A DNA stretch of 64,000 nt from NCBI GenBank assembly GCA_963693305.1, contig OY855905.1, forward strand, positions 46,763,895 through 46,827,894. The letters run 5' to 3'. The DNA comes from Meandrina meandrites (lineage: Eukaryota; Cnidaria; Anthozoa; Scleractinia; Meandrinidae). The position numbers were made by a program, and so were the translations under genes. Within the stretch, counting starts at the first letter, position 1; the number at the start of each line of letters is the position of its first letter. Under the pieces are notes generated by a model that did not search any database, was not told where the DNA came from, and worked only from the letters and a program-made list of their open reading frames with translations. Of the stretch, positions 12,245 to 24,545 are shown one piece after another.

Positions 12245-15200
12245 GTAACGTCTGCTACTTATATAGATCTTCTATTTTGTTCATGTGTTATCACTGACAT
12301 GACGGGGATGAAAAAAAAAGGGTTCGCTGAGGTTGGGTTAGGACGTCTTTGCTAAATCAGAAACAAAATATTCTGCGTATAACACCGATTGGCCTGTTGG
12401 AGACCTAAAGCAAAGAAAATCAGGGCTTTCATGCACTGCTGAGGGTTTATGCAAAGTGACAAATGCAAGAAGTGAATTATGTATCTCAGTTAACTGTAGG
12501 TGGAAGACCTAAAGAAAGCACTTGAGATCTTTGATACTCATTTTTCAGTTACTTCTTACAGCAAGTAGCTCTAAAGTGTTACCAGTTTGAAACACGCTGA
12601 AACAGCGTAGTCTAGAGCTTGGGCAACGACGACGGCGACTTCGACGGCGACGCGCCTTGTGAAAAATGAATTAATAATTTACTCGAGAATCTCGCAATTA
12701 TCCAACTATACTCATATAATATAGGTCTACATTTGAGAAAAATAAAGACAAAGAGGTCCCAGAGTAAATACAAGTTTGCTTTGTTTATTCCTGTAGGACC
12801 TTCTTCCTCTTCCCCCGCAGTTAAAGCAACAAAAGATTCGCGGCATGATCGAATTCTCAGGCGAAGATGAAGAGAAGGTTATCCAATGCCTCATTACTGA
12901 CATGAATCCCAAGTCCATGGCGGACGCTATCCCAGGACTCCCCGCGCACATCCTTTTCATGTGCATCAGGCATGCTGATCACGTGAATGATGACCGGCGC
13001 ATGCAGAGCTTGTTGACCAATAGCATTAACAGCATCAGGAAAGTAGTCAAGGTAAATGGACTTGTTGTTCTCATCCTCTCTTGTTGTGAACTGAAAACTA
13101 GAAGCCAGCGAAGAACTCATTTGGAAACAATCAACTGCAGACCGCAGGACGTTTATGTGGGGTGTTTGGAACTGTTACGCCAATCATGATTAAAATGCGT
13201 TAGGATAAATCCTCAATATATCTTTGCCCTCTTCCGTTTTCCTTCAAAGTAACGAATTCAGTTAGCTCCCAGTTCTTTGGTCTTTCAATCGTGCAGTTGT
13301 AGAAAGTAAATCGTTTACTTCAATTTCGTTTTCACATTCGCTTCGAATTTACAATTTTTATGAAACGGCTCCATATTATTTAATGAAGTTTTTCTCGGGT
13401 TATCTTTGAACATTAGTTTCTCATGCTCGTCAGCGAGCGAGCGAACTAACTAGCAATATTGTGTAAAATCTTGCTTGATTTAAGTCAAGACAATTGTATT
13501 CTTTAGCCTGTGTTCTGTTTTGAAATATTCGTCATTGTATTCCAGTCAGAATTTAAGCTCCGCCAAAGTGGATAAAAAATACACAGTCATTTGTGTAATG
13601 CAAGCCAAGCACAAGGTTTTCATTGTCAAAGCATTCATTATAAAGAGATTAAGCATTACGTTATACTGCAAACGGCAAACTCGAGCTTGCCTTTCATTTT
13701 GGTACCTTTCTATCGAATTCTAAAGTAAATCCCTCAGAAAAATAGGAGAAAAACACACATTCACGACAAACACAAACCTACTCATTTCCGCATACAGACT
13801 GGAATTTTTGCCGTTCGCGGGAAAAACGAACGTCATGCTTAATCTCTTAACAGTCACAATCCTAGCTTCACTTACATCATATCCACCTTCGTTCAACAGA
13901 AAAACCCCAATAACTTGGATATTTTGGCTTTCTGGCTTGCTAACACCTCAAGACTTCTCCATGACATGAAGCAGTACAGTGGCGACAGGGTAAGTCGCGG
14001 TACAGCAGTGTACAATTTCACAACTTCACCTGCCACAGCCCTGATCATTAACATCTTTTGTTTCATTAATTTTAGTTTCTTTTTTCACAAAAGGTGCTTG
14101 CGCTTAGATTGAAATTAGTTCGCTCATCTCAACCTTCAGTTTTGTAGCGTTCATTTTCATTAATTTTCTTTATTTTCTATACAACACCGTATTCTCGTTT
14201 GCACATAACAGCTAAGATTAGTGGATGTAATGGAACTGAAGTGAAAATCTTGAATTTTTCCTGCTCAGATCTCATCCAGTCATTTACAATAGCTGTTCCC
14301 GGGACTCGTGCTGTGATTACTCGGATGGTTTACATTCTAAAGGCTGTTGCAATCCTGGCTTTAAGATTGGGGAAAATGAATTTCAATCATTGGACAAATT
14401 TTTTATGAAGGGGTTTGTACCCAGGCCTCGTTTTGAAATAGAGAAACTTCGGTGATGGCCTTAGTATTAAAAAGCCTGAGCCGGAGGTGATTGAAAGTGA
14501 TGTTGCTAAGTAACGTATCATAGTGTTGATCTACGAGGATCAGTTCTATTTTATAGTGAGTTCACTGAAATAAGTGCGGATACTTCGAATAAACGCCGGG
14601 AGGAGATGTTTATGTAAAATTGTTGCTCCCTCCCTCCCTCCCTCCCCGGCTCCCTCCCTCCCTCCTTCCCCCTCTCCCTCCCTCCCACCCACCCTCGATT
14701 TTAGTTATAGTCCATTTCTCTGTAAACCGGTTTCACCATTTTTTTCACTGACGGATATTTGTGAAGTTTCTTTAATTTTCGCCTCACTCTCATGTTCTTT
14801 CGTGGTGTGTTGTGACTTTCAATCTCTAACTTCTGTCTGTTCTCATTCATTCTCACTTGCTCACTGAAAACTGTTGTGACTAATCAGTGGTTGATAAGAA
14901 GGCCTGATGAGGACGGACTCTCCGCATCGCTCATAAAACACTGGAGTAGTATGAAGGATTACATCAAAGATGTTAGTGTTCCACACAGCTTCCTGTTTGT
15001 ACAGTTTGCTTCTTTGAAAATTCGTCCTGTTAACCGTTGACCCTTACGTTAAATGCTTTCTTTTTTTCCTTTCATAAGGTTACCGTATACTTTCAGTCTA
15101 AAAGATGTATTTCGTCAATACCATGAACCTAAAATCAAAGTAAATGTTTTGGAAATGGAAACAAGAAGAGGCGAATAATTTTCGATTTCGATGAATTTTT

Positions 15201-18200
15201 TCGCGATTCCTGAACAAGAACATCGGAATCATCTACGGATGATCACATCATCATTGATGTCATCCTATCCAGAAAGGCGCTAAAATCCATGTAGCGGATT
15301 TTTGATATTTCAGTCCGATAGGAAAGACTTACATCAGCCGTAAACGTTTTGTTAATTTTGGACACGGTTATTTGTTTGCTTACTTAATTTCTTGTTATTT
15401 AGGGTTGTCATGTAAACTCGTATTTAAGCCGTAATTTATTTTTGGCCAATTTTGTCCTTTGAAAGTATACGATAACTAACTTAATCGACCTTTGTCTGCA
15501 CGGTGCATTTTACACCACGTTATTGTTTCTTATTTCCTTTGATCATTTTCTGTTTTGTTCTCTGACTTCTCTGCCCTGCAAACGTTTTTGTCTTTCTTGA
15601 TGTGTTGTTGTTGTCTTGCTGTTCTTACGTGTGAGTTTTTTTAACTGTCTTTCCATATTGGTTTCTGATTTTGTTTTACACTATCGCTGGTCACTTTCTG
15701 TACGGGCTTGTGGTTCTATTTTGTTTGTACACTATTTCTAGTTTTACTTATCACTTCACTGTAACATTAGTTATATTCTTATAAACTACAAGGTAGTTAA
15801 ATATACTTGGATAAGGTTTTGCCTTACAACTTTTCCCAAACATCCGTAGTATTAACTTCAAAGGGCTGTTTCTTATTGTTTTGCACAATTTATTTCAAGG
15901 CTTCAACAAATCCTGGCACAGTCAAAGAACTAGCCTGCACAGCAAGCATTGCCGTGCGAGCGAAGTGCTATGTGTCGCGTGCGAGCAAAGATTTTGGTTG
16001 CGCGAAAATTGGGGCGATTGATATAGGCTTCAGCATACACTCTCGAGTTATATGCCCGCGGGAAGTTTGTGGAGCGCGGAAGAAGCGCAAGAGTTGCTCC
16101 GTGCGATAGTGGAGAGAAACTCTAGCCTGTTAAGTGCTCTAAAAACTTCCCGCGGGTGCATAACTCGATAGTACACAGTTACTTTCACGTAACATTACTT
16201 TCCAATGCGGCACTTGTCTACTGGCCTGTCTATAGATTGTGTATAATGCTTGTAGATACACACTTACACGTAACTAAAAATAGCGGGCCACATTTTGCCT
16301 AAATTGATCTATAGTTGAATTTTTTTCACAGCTAAAGCACGAAGAATGAGATATTTATTATTTAGGCGCGAAAGAAAACTTAAATTGCTTATGGGAAGGG
16401 GCGAGCCTCACTCCGACTTAACACTCGCGCACGTTCGTAACATATTCGACAGTTCTGCAGTCTATGGTTTGTCGCACTGCCGCATAGTTGCCTCGGTTTC
16501 GTTTGACACGCATTCCGCTATTGTTTTACGTCGTTTTACGCCTGAAAAGCAGCAAGAAGTCCAATTGGCGAGTGCGGTGAAACAAACTGATATGTTTCTT
16601 CTTCCCAGGCTTTTCAAGTGCACAACACTCCAGAACAGAACGAGCATTGTCTAAAGAACTTTGATCTGACGGAATACCGACAAGTGCTTAGCGACCTGGC
16701 CATACACATCTATCAGGATCTGGTCAAGTGCATCTGGGAAGCTGTTCAGCACATGATAGGTACCATGTGCTTTTTATGTTTGTTTCTTTGTGTGTTTGTG
16801 TCACAGTTGTTGGAAGGTCATCTAATTATGAGTTGCCTTTTCTGAGCTTTTTAGCTCAGAAAGCAAACGTGTTCTCTTGAAGTGAAATGTGTGAAATAAT
16901 GCCTAAATTCCAAATTTTACAGGACAAGGGAGAGGTAGATAATCGCTTCTAAATTTCCCGCGCGCCGCCATTTTTGGATTTTATGACGTATAATAGTTGC
17001 CGCTATTGTTAGGAAGCAGACGATCTTTTGTGTGAAACAGTTGGGTAACTATAACACATAGAAATACAAAATGGCGACCATGATCTTTTTTATATTTTGT
17101 TACTATTAAATAATATTTCTCCCTTGTCCTGTAAAATTTGGAATTTAGGCATTATTTCAAACAATTCAACGTCAACTTGTCATAAGAGTAGAGGTTCCCT
17201 TTAACGAGGCCATTTAGCTTTATTTAACCTCCAAAGGATGGCAAAAGTTGTATACTTGTGAAACTCTCTCGAGTATCACTTTTTAACAAATATTTCAGTG
17301 ACCTAGTTTAAAACCAGCTTGTTATGACGTACTACATTGCAACTTTTTGAATGCATTAATTGTGATTGCAGTTCCTGGAATGCTTGAGTACGAATCAATT
17401 CCTGGAGTATCGAGCTCCAAACCATTTGGTGGCCGAAGTAAAGCTAACGCCGACATCACAGTCAAGTCCATCACAAAAATGGTGAGTTGTTTTATCAAGT
17501 CTCTGTAATTTACAGCAGAAAGCGGCTTACCGTGACCACATGGTTATGTCTTGGATTGATTGACATCATTTTGTTGGTTTTCCAAATTTCTCAGCCAATA
17601 GGAAGGCCAACAACCGCTCGTGCACTTCGTCAGCACGTGACTACTCTGAGACAAACTTGTTCTTGATTAGCTTAGCAAATGCAAAACAATAAAACCATGT
17701 TAAATAGATGTGTGGAGGTAAATTAAGTTGTATGTAACTTTGTATTTCAGCTGTCAAATTTCCTTGCTATACTTAATGCTCACTGTGTGGATCCTGAAAT
17801 TATCAAACAAGTTTTCAGACAGGTTAGACATGAATATTTTCTTGCTTGTAAATAAATGTAAAAAATATAAATGCCTTGTGTAGTGTTCATGCACTTAGCT
17901 TCTAGAGGGGGACGTGAACCCGAGTCAATCAGCCTCGTGTCTTCCACAAACGTTTCTCGATGGATGTTTGGTTGGATACGAGAAATAAAATGTCGTAATG
18001 TAAAAACAGTGTCTAAGGTCATATCAGGATTGTACGGTGTCTCTTAGCCCAGTTGGCGGCCGCAGTTAGATCAGATCATGTGAAGTAGTCGCTTACCGAA
18101 TGTTAAAAACCATAGAAAATGATTTGAAAACCTTCAGCCCCAAAAGTGGTCGCATTCTAGAGATTCGACCTCAGTGCAGTTATTTGACAAGAAAAATTTT

Positions 18201-19338
18201 GGTGTTTTGGAAAGTGGTTGCAGAGAGAGACTTGACTGTATTTTTTTTTTCATTATTTTAGCTGTTTTATTATATTGGCGCGAACATGATGAACAATCTG
18301 CTTTTAAGGAAAGACATGTGCCACTGGTCCAGAGGAATGCAGATCAGGTTCGTGATCAATAACTAAACTATCTTTACACTATAACAGCAATTGACGTAAC
18401 CACGTTATGAGTAAAAAGAACATGATCTTCTCTTTACTTGTGACGATTCATGTAGCGTATGTTTAGAATCGTACGCAGAGAAGTGGATTGTTGTAAAGAA
18501 TGTTAAACCAGCCTTTTCCGCTGAGGTTTTGTATTAATATTTGTTTTGGAACAGATTTAACCTTAGTCAGCTAGAGGACTGGGTCTGCTTGAATCAGCTG
18601 GAGGGCAGCGGTATCGTGGAAGCCTTGGAGAACGTCATACAAGCGACACAATTACTCCAGGTCAACAAGAAGACGCTGGAAGACGTGAATGCTATTTGCG
18701 AAGTGTGCAGTTCTCTAAATACGCTGCAGGTAAGATTTGGTTGAATTCTGAAGGACATCTGGCGCTGAATTTGAAAGTCACCTTCTGTGATATACAGTGA
18801 CGGCAATGACGTGCACAGTCCAAAATAAACATACAGGACAAAATTAGTGGGATCAACACGTCGGGGGATTTTCGGCAATCTTCGGGAGACTATCGGAAAT
18901 ATTTGCCGGCCTCCCGATGTGGCCCGAAATCTTCGAAACTCGTTCTGTCTTCGGTACAGGTCAAGTTTGGAAACTTCGTTAATCTTCGATTGATCTTAGG
19001 GAATCGTTGAGGTAACTTTCTCCTCTATTTAATTAAACAAAATGCCCCTGTTAAAACCATTCAGAATTCCAAGATGCTAAACGTTTGTATTATATTCGCT
19101 CCAGGTTCAAAAGATTCTGTCAATGTACACACCAGCTAATGAATATGAAGCTAGAGTACCTTCATCTGTAATCCGCGCAGTGGTGGAACGAGGGCACAAC
19201 AAGACAGAGCCAATGTACCTGATGAACGATACAGCTTACATGTACCCGTTCACACTGCCCTTCACTCCTTCAGCTGTGTCCTTAGAATCTCTGACCATCC
19301 CTGAAAATCTTAACCTTGATTTTCTGAAGGTGGTATAA
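7221..19338 (+). CDS. MYO5: Unconventional myosin V, copy A, 3' part (stalk and complete globular tail)
   Basis: Myosin V is a processive actin motor that carries vesicles, organelles and mRNPs; its tail binds cargo adaptors. I identified 17 exons by GT–AG borders with consistent phase: 7221–7310, 7836–7988, 8571–8664, 9245–9448, 10340–11007, 11141–11215, 11347–11449, 11760–11827, 12188–12244, 12821–13051, 13900–13989, 16609–16759, 17372–17481, 17751–17822, 18262–18347, 18555–18729 and 19105–19338. Together they encode about 886 residues. The first exon ([20 protein letters not shown]) matches the junction just after IQ6 in animal myosin V. The motor and neck must lie upstream of the window. 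Phases fit at every junction and I see no internal stop, so this copy looks functional. The 17751 border may be off by one base. Confidence 0.9.
7478..7650. repeat. Foldback MITE in stalk intron
   Basis: The arms read GTGTTTCATTGGGATATCC on the left and, inverted, GGATAGCCGATAAAACAC on the right. The element lies between exons 7221–7310 and 7836–7988, where vertebrate homologues have additional coiled coil. Confidence 0.6.
9634..9746. repeat. Short TIR MITE (GTTGTTCAAAG family)
   Basis: The ends read CAGTTGTTCAAAG and, inverted, CTTTGAACAACTG. The interior has repeated palindromic ATCCACTGGATA-like and TATCCGGTGGATA-like units. It is intronic and non-coding. Confidence 0.7.
12797..12820 (+). 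promoter_or_regulatory. Tandem in-frame 3' splice sites before the globular-tail exon
   Basis: Two AG acceptors lie 24 bases apart, CTGTAG ending at 12796 and CCCCCGCAG ending at 12820. Using the upstream one adds eight codons (DLLPLPPQ) without changing frame. The downstream acceptor has the better pyrimidine tract and I took it as the main site. The same pair is preserved in copy B (41446 and 41470). Confidence 0.45.
12821..19338 (+). CDS. MYO5: Myosin V copy A: globular tail (DIL/cargo-binding domain)
   Basis: Eight exons total 1149 nt and encode 382 residues plus a stop, the size expected of a myosin V globular tail. Diagnostic stretches in order are [20 protein letters not shown] (exon 12821), [20 protein letters not shown] (13900), [20 protein letters not shown] (16609), [17 protein letters not shown] (17372), [17 protein letters not shown] (17751), [19 protein letters not shown] (18262), [16 protein letters not shown] (18555) and [18 protein letters not shown] (19105). 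The last holds the final helical bundle. The protein ends LNLDFLKVV. The domain folds as two helical subdomains that bind adaptors and, in the inhibited state, the motor heads. Confidence 0.92.
13645..13852. repeat. TIR MITE (AGAGATTAAGC family) in tail intron
   Basis: The left end AGAGATTAAGCATTACGTT pairs with the right end AACGTCATGCTTAATCTCT. The interior contains CCGTTCGCGGGAAAAA and CACATTCACGACAAACAC blocks. The same element is at 42030–42247 in copy B, so insertion preceded duplication. Confidence 0.65.
14620..14695 (+). repeat. CCCT-rich low-complexity tract
   Basis: A run of (CTCC)n with a few interruptions. The copy B equivalent (about 43074–43120) is shorter, as expected for a slipping repeat. 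Confidence 0.8.
14870..15385. other. Intron segment present only in copy A
   Basis: Copy B has a 180-bp SINE at the equivalent point and none of this sequence. One splice-bounded stretch after CTAATCAG at 14887 reads [19 protein letters not shown] but has no counterpart in known myosin V tails and would break the conserved exon phase. I do not call it an exon. Confidence 0.4.
15940..16178. repeat. Two adjoining foldback MITEs
   Basis: 15940–16020 is the start of a repeat with GCGAGCGAAGTGCTATG and TGCGCGAAAATTGGGGCGA blocks, also seen near 26765, 27885 and 44035. 16030–16178 is a second foldback whose arms read CTCGAGTTATATGCCCGCGG and, inverted, CCGCGGGTGCATAACTCGA. Both recur in copy B at 44030–44515. 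Confidence 0.6.
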
Positions 19339-21160
19339 ATTACTCGAAGAATTTTCTTCTTTGTTTTGTTGTGGGGCGAGGGAGTTGTTGAACAGGCCTC
19401 GTGATTGGTTTATATCGATGATGGCGTGACAAGATTTGGCAAATCAGATCGATGTTGATTTTGTCTTATTCATCCACATTCGTTGTCAAATCTGATTGGC
19501 TATGCCACATATTCGGTCTGTTTAGTGGTAGACCTTTGGTCTGCGAGTTCCATCGTATATCTCTGTGAAACAATAACTTTGATTTTCTTACAGAGTTGTT
19601 TTGATTCGTTGTTCGCCCTTTTAGGTCATTTTGAGATCACAAAGTGTTTTAAACCAGACAAATATAAAATCGCCGTTGGCTTTGCGAAGGAATTTTCCAA
19701 GTTCTGTCACTAATTGTACGCTAGTACCCTATGAATTGGACTGCTTCGTTTCATAACGAAGGACGCGAAAGAGATGTTGTTTAATCTAATATATATATTA
19801 CAGAAAAGGCCACAGTTTAGGAACAAGTATTAACCAAAATGATATTGTAAAAATGAAAATCGACTGAAAATTCGTTGAAGTATATAGCGAGAGTCTTGGG
19901 CAAATAGTTATATAAAATGGTCTCATTAGGTGAAAGTAATAAATATTTAGATATTACGTATATAGATACTTACAAGTTAAGCTTGTGGATTTAATATTGT
20001 GAATAACTAAATCGCCAATGTATGGCAAATGCAAGCTACTTCCTTAATTAAGGAGTTTATGTAGCGAATGGCAAAAAGGCCAAAACGGGGGGTGGGAGGG
20101 CTACATTTACTGGAGACTTAGCGAGGGGTTGTGATTTAACTGTTAATACGGCCGATGCATGTTCCAATGCTTGCTAGATTAATTGTAGGAATCCGAAAAA
20201 AAGATGGCGCATTAGATTTCACAATTGTCAAATTGAACCATGTTTTATCCTTCACTTATTCCATTGATTATTTTATGAGAAATTTATAGCTACTCAAATT
20301 TTGTAGTGCATTGTAGTTAATTCCTGATACGGAAAATAGTTTTGATTTTTCCACTGATTTACGTTACGGAAATACACGTATTAAGTATGAACAATTGTAA
20401 TTTGTTTTCTGAATTTTCATTTGTGCGAGCTTTGATGTATTTTTGTCTATTTTGTATTGAATTAATTTATTAATTTACTGATTAACTAAGTTTTGAATTA
20501 ACGGTTTTTGTACTCCTACTTTTCCTTTTTTGTACTCCCAGTTTCAAGTAAATTTATTGTTTAGCAGTTGAACAATGTTAATGAATAAGTGATTATTTTA
20601 CACCAAAATATGAAAATGGATTATTCTGTGAATATTAGCAAAGTGTTATTACAACACAGAAGTAAAAAAAAATGAAAGGAGAAATTTTTAAAATTGCAGT
20701 TGTTAACTTATGAATTAACATTGCGTGACCGGTCTTGTCTCCTCTGATCGTCACGCGTGACAGAGGCATTGTAGGTCACAAACAATATTTTAATAAATTG
20801 TGGTGACTGACCAGTATTTAATTTAGGTTTTGAATTCCTCGCTAAGAGCTCTTTGCAATATAATGAATGACGAGAAGTAACTTGTGACCGGTATGTAGTT
20901 TCTCTTAAACTGTCAATGCAATTCGAGTATGCTGATTATAAGAATTAGGTAACTGATCAGCAAAGTAATCTACATATATAATGTAATTCTCCCAAACAAT
21001 ACTGGTTAAATGTAGGGCTACAAGTAAGGAGAAATACGACATCAGAGCTTTGAGGGTGAATGAGTCTGAGGAGACAAATAGCTTGCAGTGAATGTATAGC
21101 TGTAGGCTATTTAATGATCATTAACCAGCATTGGAAATAAATGTATTTTTATAGAAGTGG
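19339..21160 (+). other. Myosin V copy A 3' UTR and flank
   Basis: AT-rich non-coding sequence follows the stop. A candidate polyadenylation signal AATAAA is at about 21136, just before the AATGTATTTTTATAG sequence shared with copy B. About 19505–20080 is absent from copy B, where the flanks join directly with no TSD, so a deletion in copy B is more likely than an insertion here. Confidence 0.5.
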
Positions 21161-21649
21161 CCTTGTTTTTTGCTTTGCACGTGGCTGGGCTGTAAACTAG
21201 TCGGTCAGTGGATCACGTGTCTTAGTTACAAAGATGGCATGAGCGTAAACAGGGGATGCTACACTAGCTTATGTGTAGCCAATGTGTTGTATGCGTGTGT
21301 TCGTGCCTGTGTCTGTGTCGGACTAGTTTATGAGCCTTGTGCGTATGTTGCGTTGTACGTGTAAACCAGCGTTTGTTTGATCACAAATTATAGATAAAAC
21401 AAGATTTTTTTCTCACTTAAAACTGCGCTGTTAAAAATTAACTGCACTTTCAAATCACTAATTAAACGCTTTTCGCTTAATTTTCAGCAGCAGCTTTTGG
21501 CGATTAAACATGCCTCGTTGCGTGATTCGAAGTGCCGCTGACAATTTGGGCGGTGCCCGGAGACGTGTTCCCCGATAAAGTTTGAATTCTAATCACTTTC
21601 ACATACCGGGAATTGCATCTGAAATTCCAGCTCAGTACTATAGCCATTA

Positions 21650-22171
21650 CAGGGTTGGAAACTAAAATTTTGGAGCGCTCGCCATTTTGGCGAGTGACCT
21701 TCGAGCTTCACTCGCCCAGACAATTTTTCACTCGCCCAGTCTCCTAGCTCCACACAAACACAGAAAACATTAACACCCCCCCGCCCACGAACATCAAAAT
21801 CACGAGTTTCACGGACCGTTGTTGACGTGCTATTATCAGGAGCGGTATTTTCCTGCTAGCAGATATTTTAGACACCCCAGGAAGAGATCTCCACTTTTTA
21901 ACACTGAGTTCAAATATATAGTGCCTCTTCATCATTTAACGATTACCAAGGAAGCTATTTTTGTATGTTTGCGAACCAGAAATTAGTTTGCGACAAAGCG
22001 CCAGGTTTGTGGGAGATTTCAAAATAGTAAAGAGTGTAAATTATTTCAAAGTGGAAAGTAGAAAGCTGAAAATCGTACTCGCCAAACCGGGCGAGTGATC
22101 GGTGATCTGTACTCGCCCGACAGTTTTGATACTCGCCTGGGCGAGTGGGCGAGCGCTAATGTCCAACCCTG
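21650..22171. mobile_element. CAGGG-ended DNA transposon, 522 bp, 5-bp TSD (hAT5-like)
   Basis: The element begins CAGGGTTGGA and ends TCCAACCCTG. It is flanked by the direct repeat CATTA (21645–21649 and 22172–22176). Copy B at about 54020 has the uninterrupted site with a single CATTA, which proves insertion after duplication or after haplotype divergence. The interior is rich in ACTCGCC/GGCGAGT repeats. No transposase is present. CAGGG ends suggest hAT, and a 5-bp TSD suggests the hAT5 subgroup. Confidence 0.8.
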
Positions 22172-22559
22172 CATTATAATATTAGCCTTCAAATAAACCA
22201 GGAATCCAACGACTTTTCCAAAACATTATTTAACTCTGGTTACAAAGTCTATCAACGGTGTATCAATCGGAATGGAAATAACACCATCCAAAATTTCTGT
22301 GTAAATCAGATTCTTTAAAGATGCCGAAATCTCTCTGTTGTTGTAATATTTGCAAATTCATTAACGATGGCATCAAGACAAAGTTTTTCTGTTTAATGTT
22401 GTCCAGTTGCTAAATCTCTGTTGCTACCTAACGGAAGGAAGGCATGTTTTCAGTCTTCGTGCGGTGGAAAACGATCGTCCACCAAAAGTACTCGTTGCTG
22501 GATTTAACAAAATAGTCTAAAAGTTTGCATACTGTGACTAGAAATTAGAATAGCTATCG

Positions 22560-22685
22560 CATGATTTCCAGTGCAATTTGGGATAAATCAGAAGGAGTGA
22601 ATTTTTCAAAGGCAAACCAATCTGTAGTCTTTGAAAAATTTACGAGTGCTGATTTATCCCAAATTGCGCGAGAAAAATCATGTAA
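22560..22685. repeat. Foldback hairpin
   Basis: The left arm CAATTTGGGATAAATCAG pairs with the right arm CTGATTTATCCCAAATTG, with a second pairing tier of AATTTTTCAAAG against CTTTGAAAAATT. It lies within a segment of about 470 bp (22530–23003) absent from copy B. Confidence 0.75.
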
Positions 22686-23054
22686 TTAAGTTGTTTATTA
22701 TACAAATTTCACTGTTATTTCCAAGTTGCCTTTTGCTTCTGTGTCAGAACAAGCTTGTTCATATGAAAACATATTTAACCTGCACATTTATTTTCATTCA
22801 AATCTGACCCACTTTCACATGAAAAGTTTTGCATGGGGACTCGTTTTGAAACATAGGTAGAAGGCAACTCGGAAAAAGATTGCAGAGACTGACAACAAGC
22901 CGATTTTTTTTAAAGAGGAATGAGCTTATGTTGCATTGGGCCGGTTATAGAGATAAGCCGCAGTTCACCAAACACACACACTCGAACATCGCCATAAGGC
23001 CCGGTATATCAAGTTTGAACCCGCTTCCTTCTACGGTAAATACTGTGTCAAATT

Positions 23055-23205
23055 TGATGTGATATGTATATGAAATGATTTATATATGAACGGCGGATGT
23101 ATATGAAAGTGATAAATGATCACCGCAGTGAATTTCCAATGTAAGCAATTGGAATAAAGAAGCCTGAAAAGAATTCAGGGCTTCAACGGGATTTTGTCAC
23201 ATTTG
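23055..23205 (-). repeat. SINE 3' end, head-truncated
   Basis: On the minus strand: GTTGAAGCCCTG (end of the tRNA head), CAGGCTTCTTTATTCCAAT, a GATCATTTATCAC block, then an ATATGAATCATTTCATATAC-type tail. It matches the SINE at 43318. Shared with copy B at 54420–54590. Confidence 0.7.
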
Positions 23206-23894
23206 TCGAAATAATCAGCTCAGTCGCACTGATCGCCGTAACACCCTCGCAAGAAATTTCCGAGCGCAACCTCTCCGCAAACTGGGAACGAGGTTGTTCC
23301 GCGCGCAGACGTGTTTGTACTCAGGGCTCTCGCGACCATTGTGACGTTAACAATAGTTGCCAGGCTGAATTTCAGATTTTGAACATTTCTGAATTGCTGC
23401 TGAGCGCTTTTCGAGTACTGTATAAATGCGGAGAGTTTGTAGCTATTACAATTGGATTAAAAACTCCACTTGAAGTGTTTTAAAACCCTACAAGTGGAGT
23501 CTTTATTCCAATTCTAAAAATGTGTTTCCAAATCGGTAATTCGTTTTGATTACAGATCTTCCTGCGAGATAAGTGTATTTTCGCGTGAGGTTTAATAGGA
23601 TAAAAATAATATAGACGTTACTGTTACTACTATTTTGTTTACATTTCTTATCAGATTTTTTATTGGTACGATAGTAGCCTGTTCGGTTAGTTGGGGAGCA
23701 GCGCGAAAAACGAATACAATATTTTAAAACTGCTCTTTGTTAATAATTATTCCAACTTATGAATCGGGAAAGAAAAACGGCCCTTCCAATTACTGGAGAA
23801 TATGCATAAGTAGTTGCCTAGGAAAACTTTTCACCTTGGTCCCCAATGCCACAGGTTGAAAAACCATGTGTTTCAATGAAACATATTAAATCAA

Positions 23895-24140
23895 GCTCGA
23901 ATAGGTTACTTATCAAATCATGGTACGTCTGATCACATGTTCACTCTGAGAACATTAGTCGACAAATGTGTCAGTCACAGTGCAAAGGGGAAACTGTACA
24001 CTTGCTTTTTTGACTTCAAGAAGGCTTTTGATTCAGTCTGGCACGATGGTCTGTTCTGCAAACTCTTACACCACAAGATCGGTGGAAAATTTTATGATTT
24101 GATTAAAAACTTTACTCAAAGACTAAATGTTCTATTAACA
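23895..24140 (+). pseudogene. Reverse transcriptase fragment of a non-LTR retrotransposon
   Basis: The frame reads SDHMFTLRTLVDKCVSHSAK and then TCFFDFKKAFDSVWHDGLF, the RT motif A region with FDFKKAFD. Only about 80 residues survive, with no FADD motif and no GVPQGS motif. The same fragment with different small lesions is at 55240–55500, so it was dead or dying before the duplication. Confidence 0.8.
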
Positions 24141-24545
24141 GTTTTTCAAGCAATATCCCTTAGACATGACATGAAATGAGAAAATTAAATTCATTTCTCT
24201 TTTACTTTTTTTATTTCTCATGCATTCATATTTTCTCATCTGTTTAATAAGCAATACCATGTATTATTATGGAAATTTATTAAAAAATTGTTGTTGTTGA
24301 CGAGTTGTAATAAACTGACTGCTTTGCTGATAACAATTTTTTTATTGAGTAACTAGACACCGGTTTTTTATGTATAAATGTTAGTAATAGTTAATATGAA
24401 CTGAATTGAGGTCGCCCTCTGAAAAATTTAACCCAGAATACCAATAGGTTTATATTTAACCGTAAAAGTGTTTCACTGTTCCAACGCCTGAATATTTTGC
24501 ATCTTCGTTAAATGGCTCTGTTGTGGAAAAAAAACTCCTCCCAAG

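Noticed and set aside
14887..14972. Extra myosin V exon ([15 protein letters not shown]…)
   Set aside because: The flanking conserved exons already join in phase, known tails have nothing here, and copy B lacks the segment.
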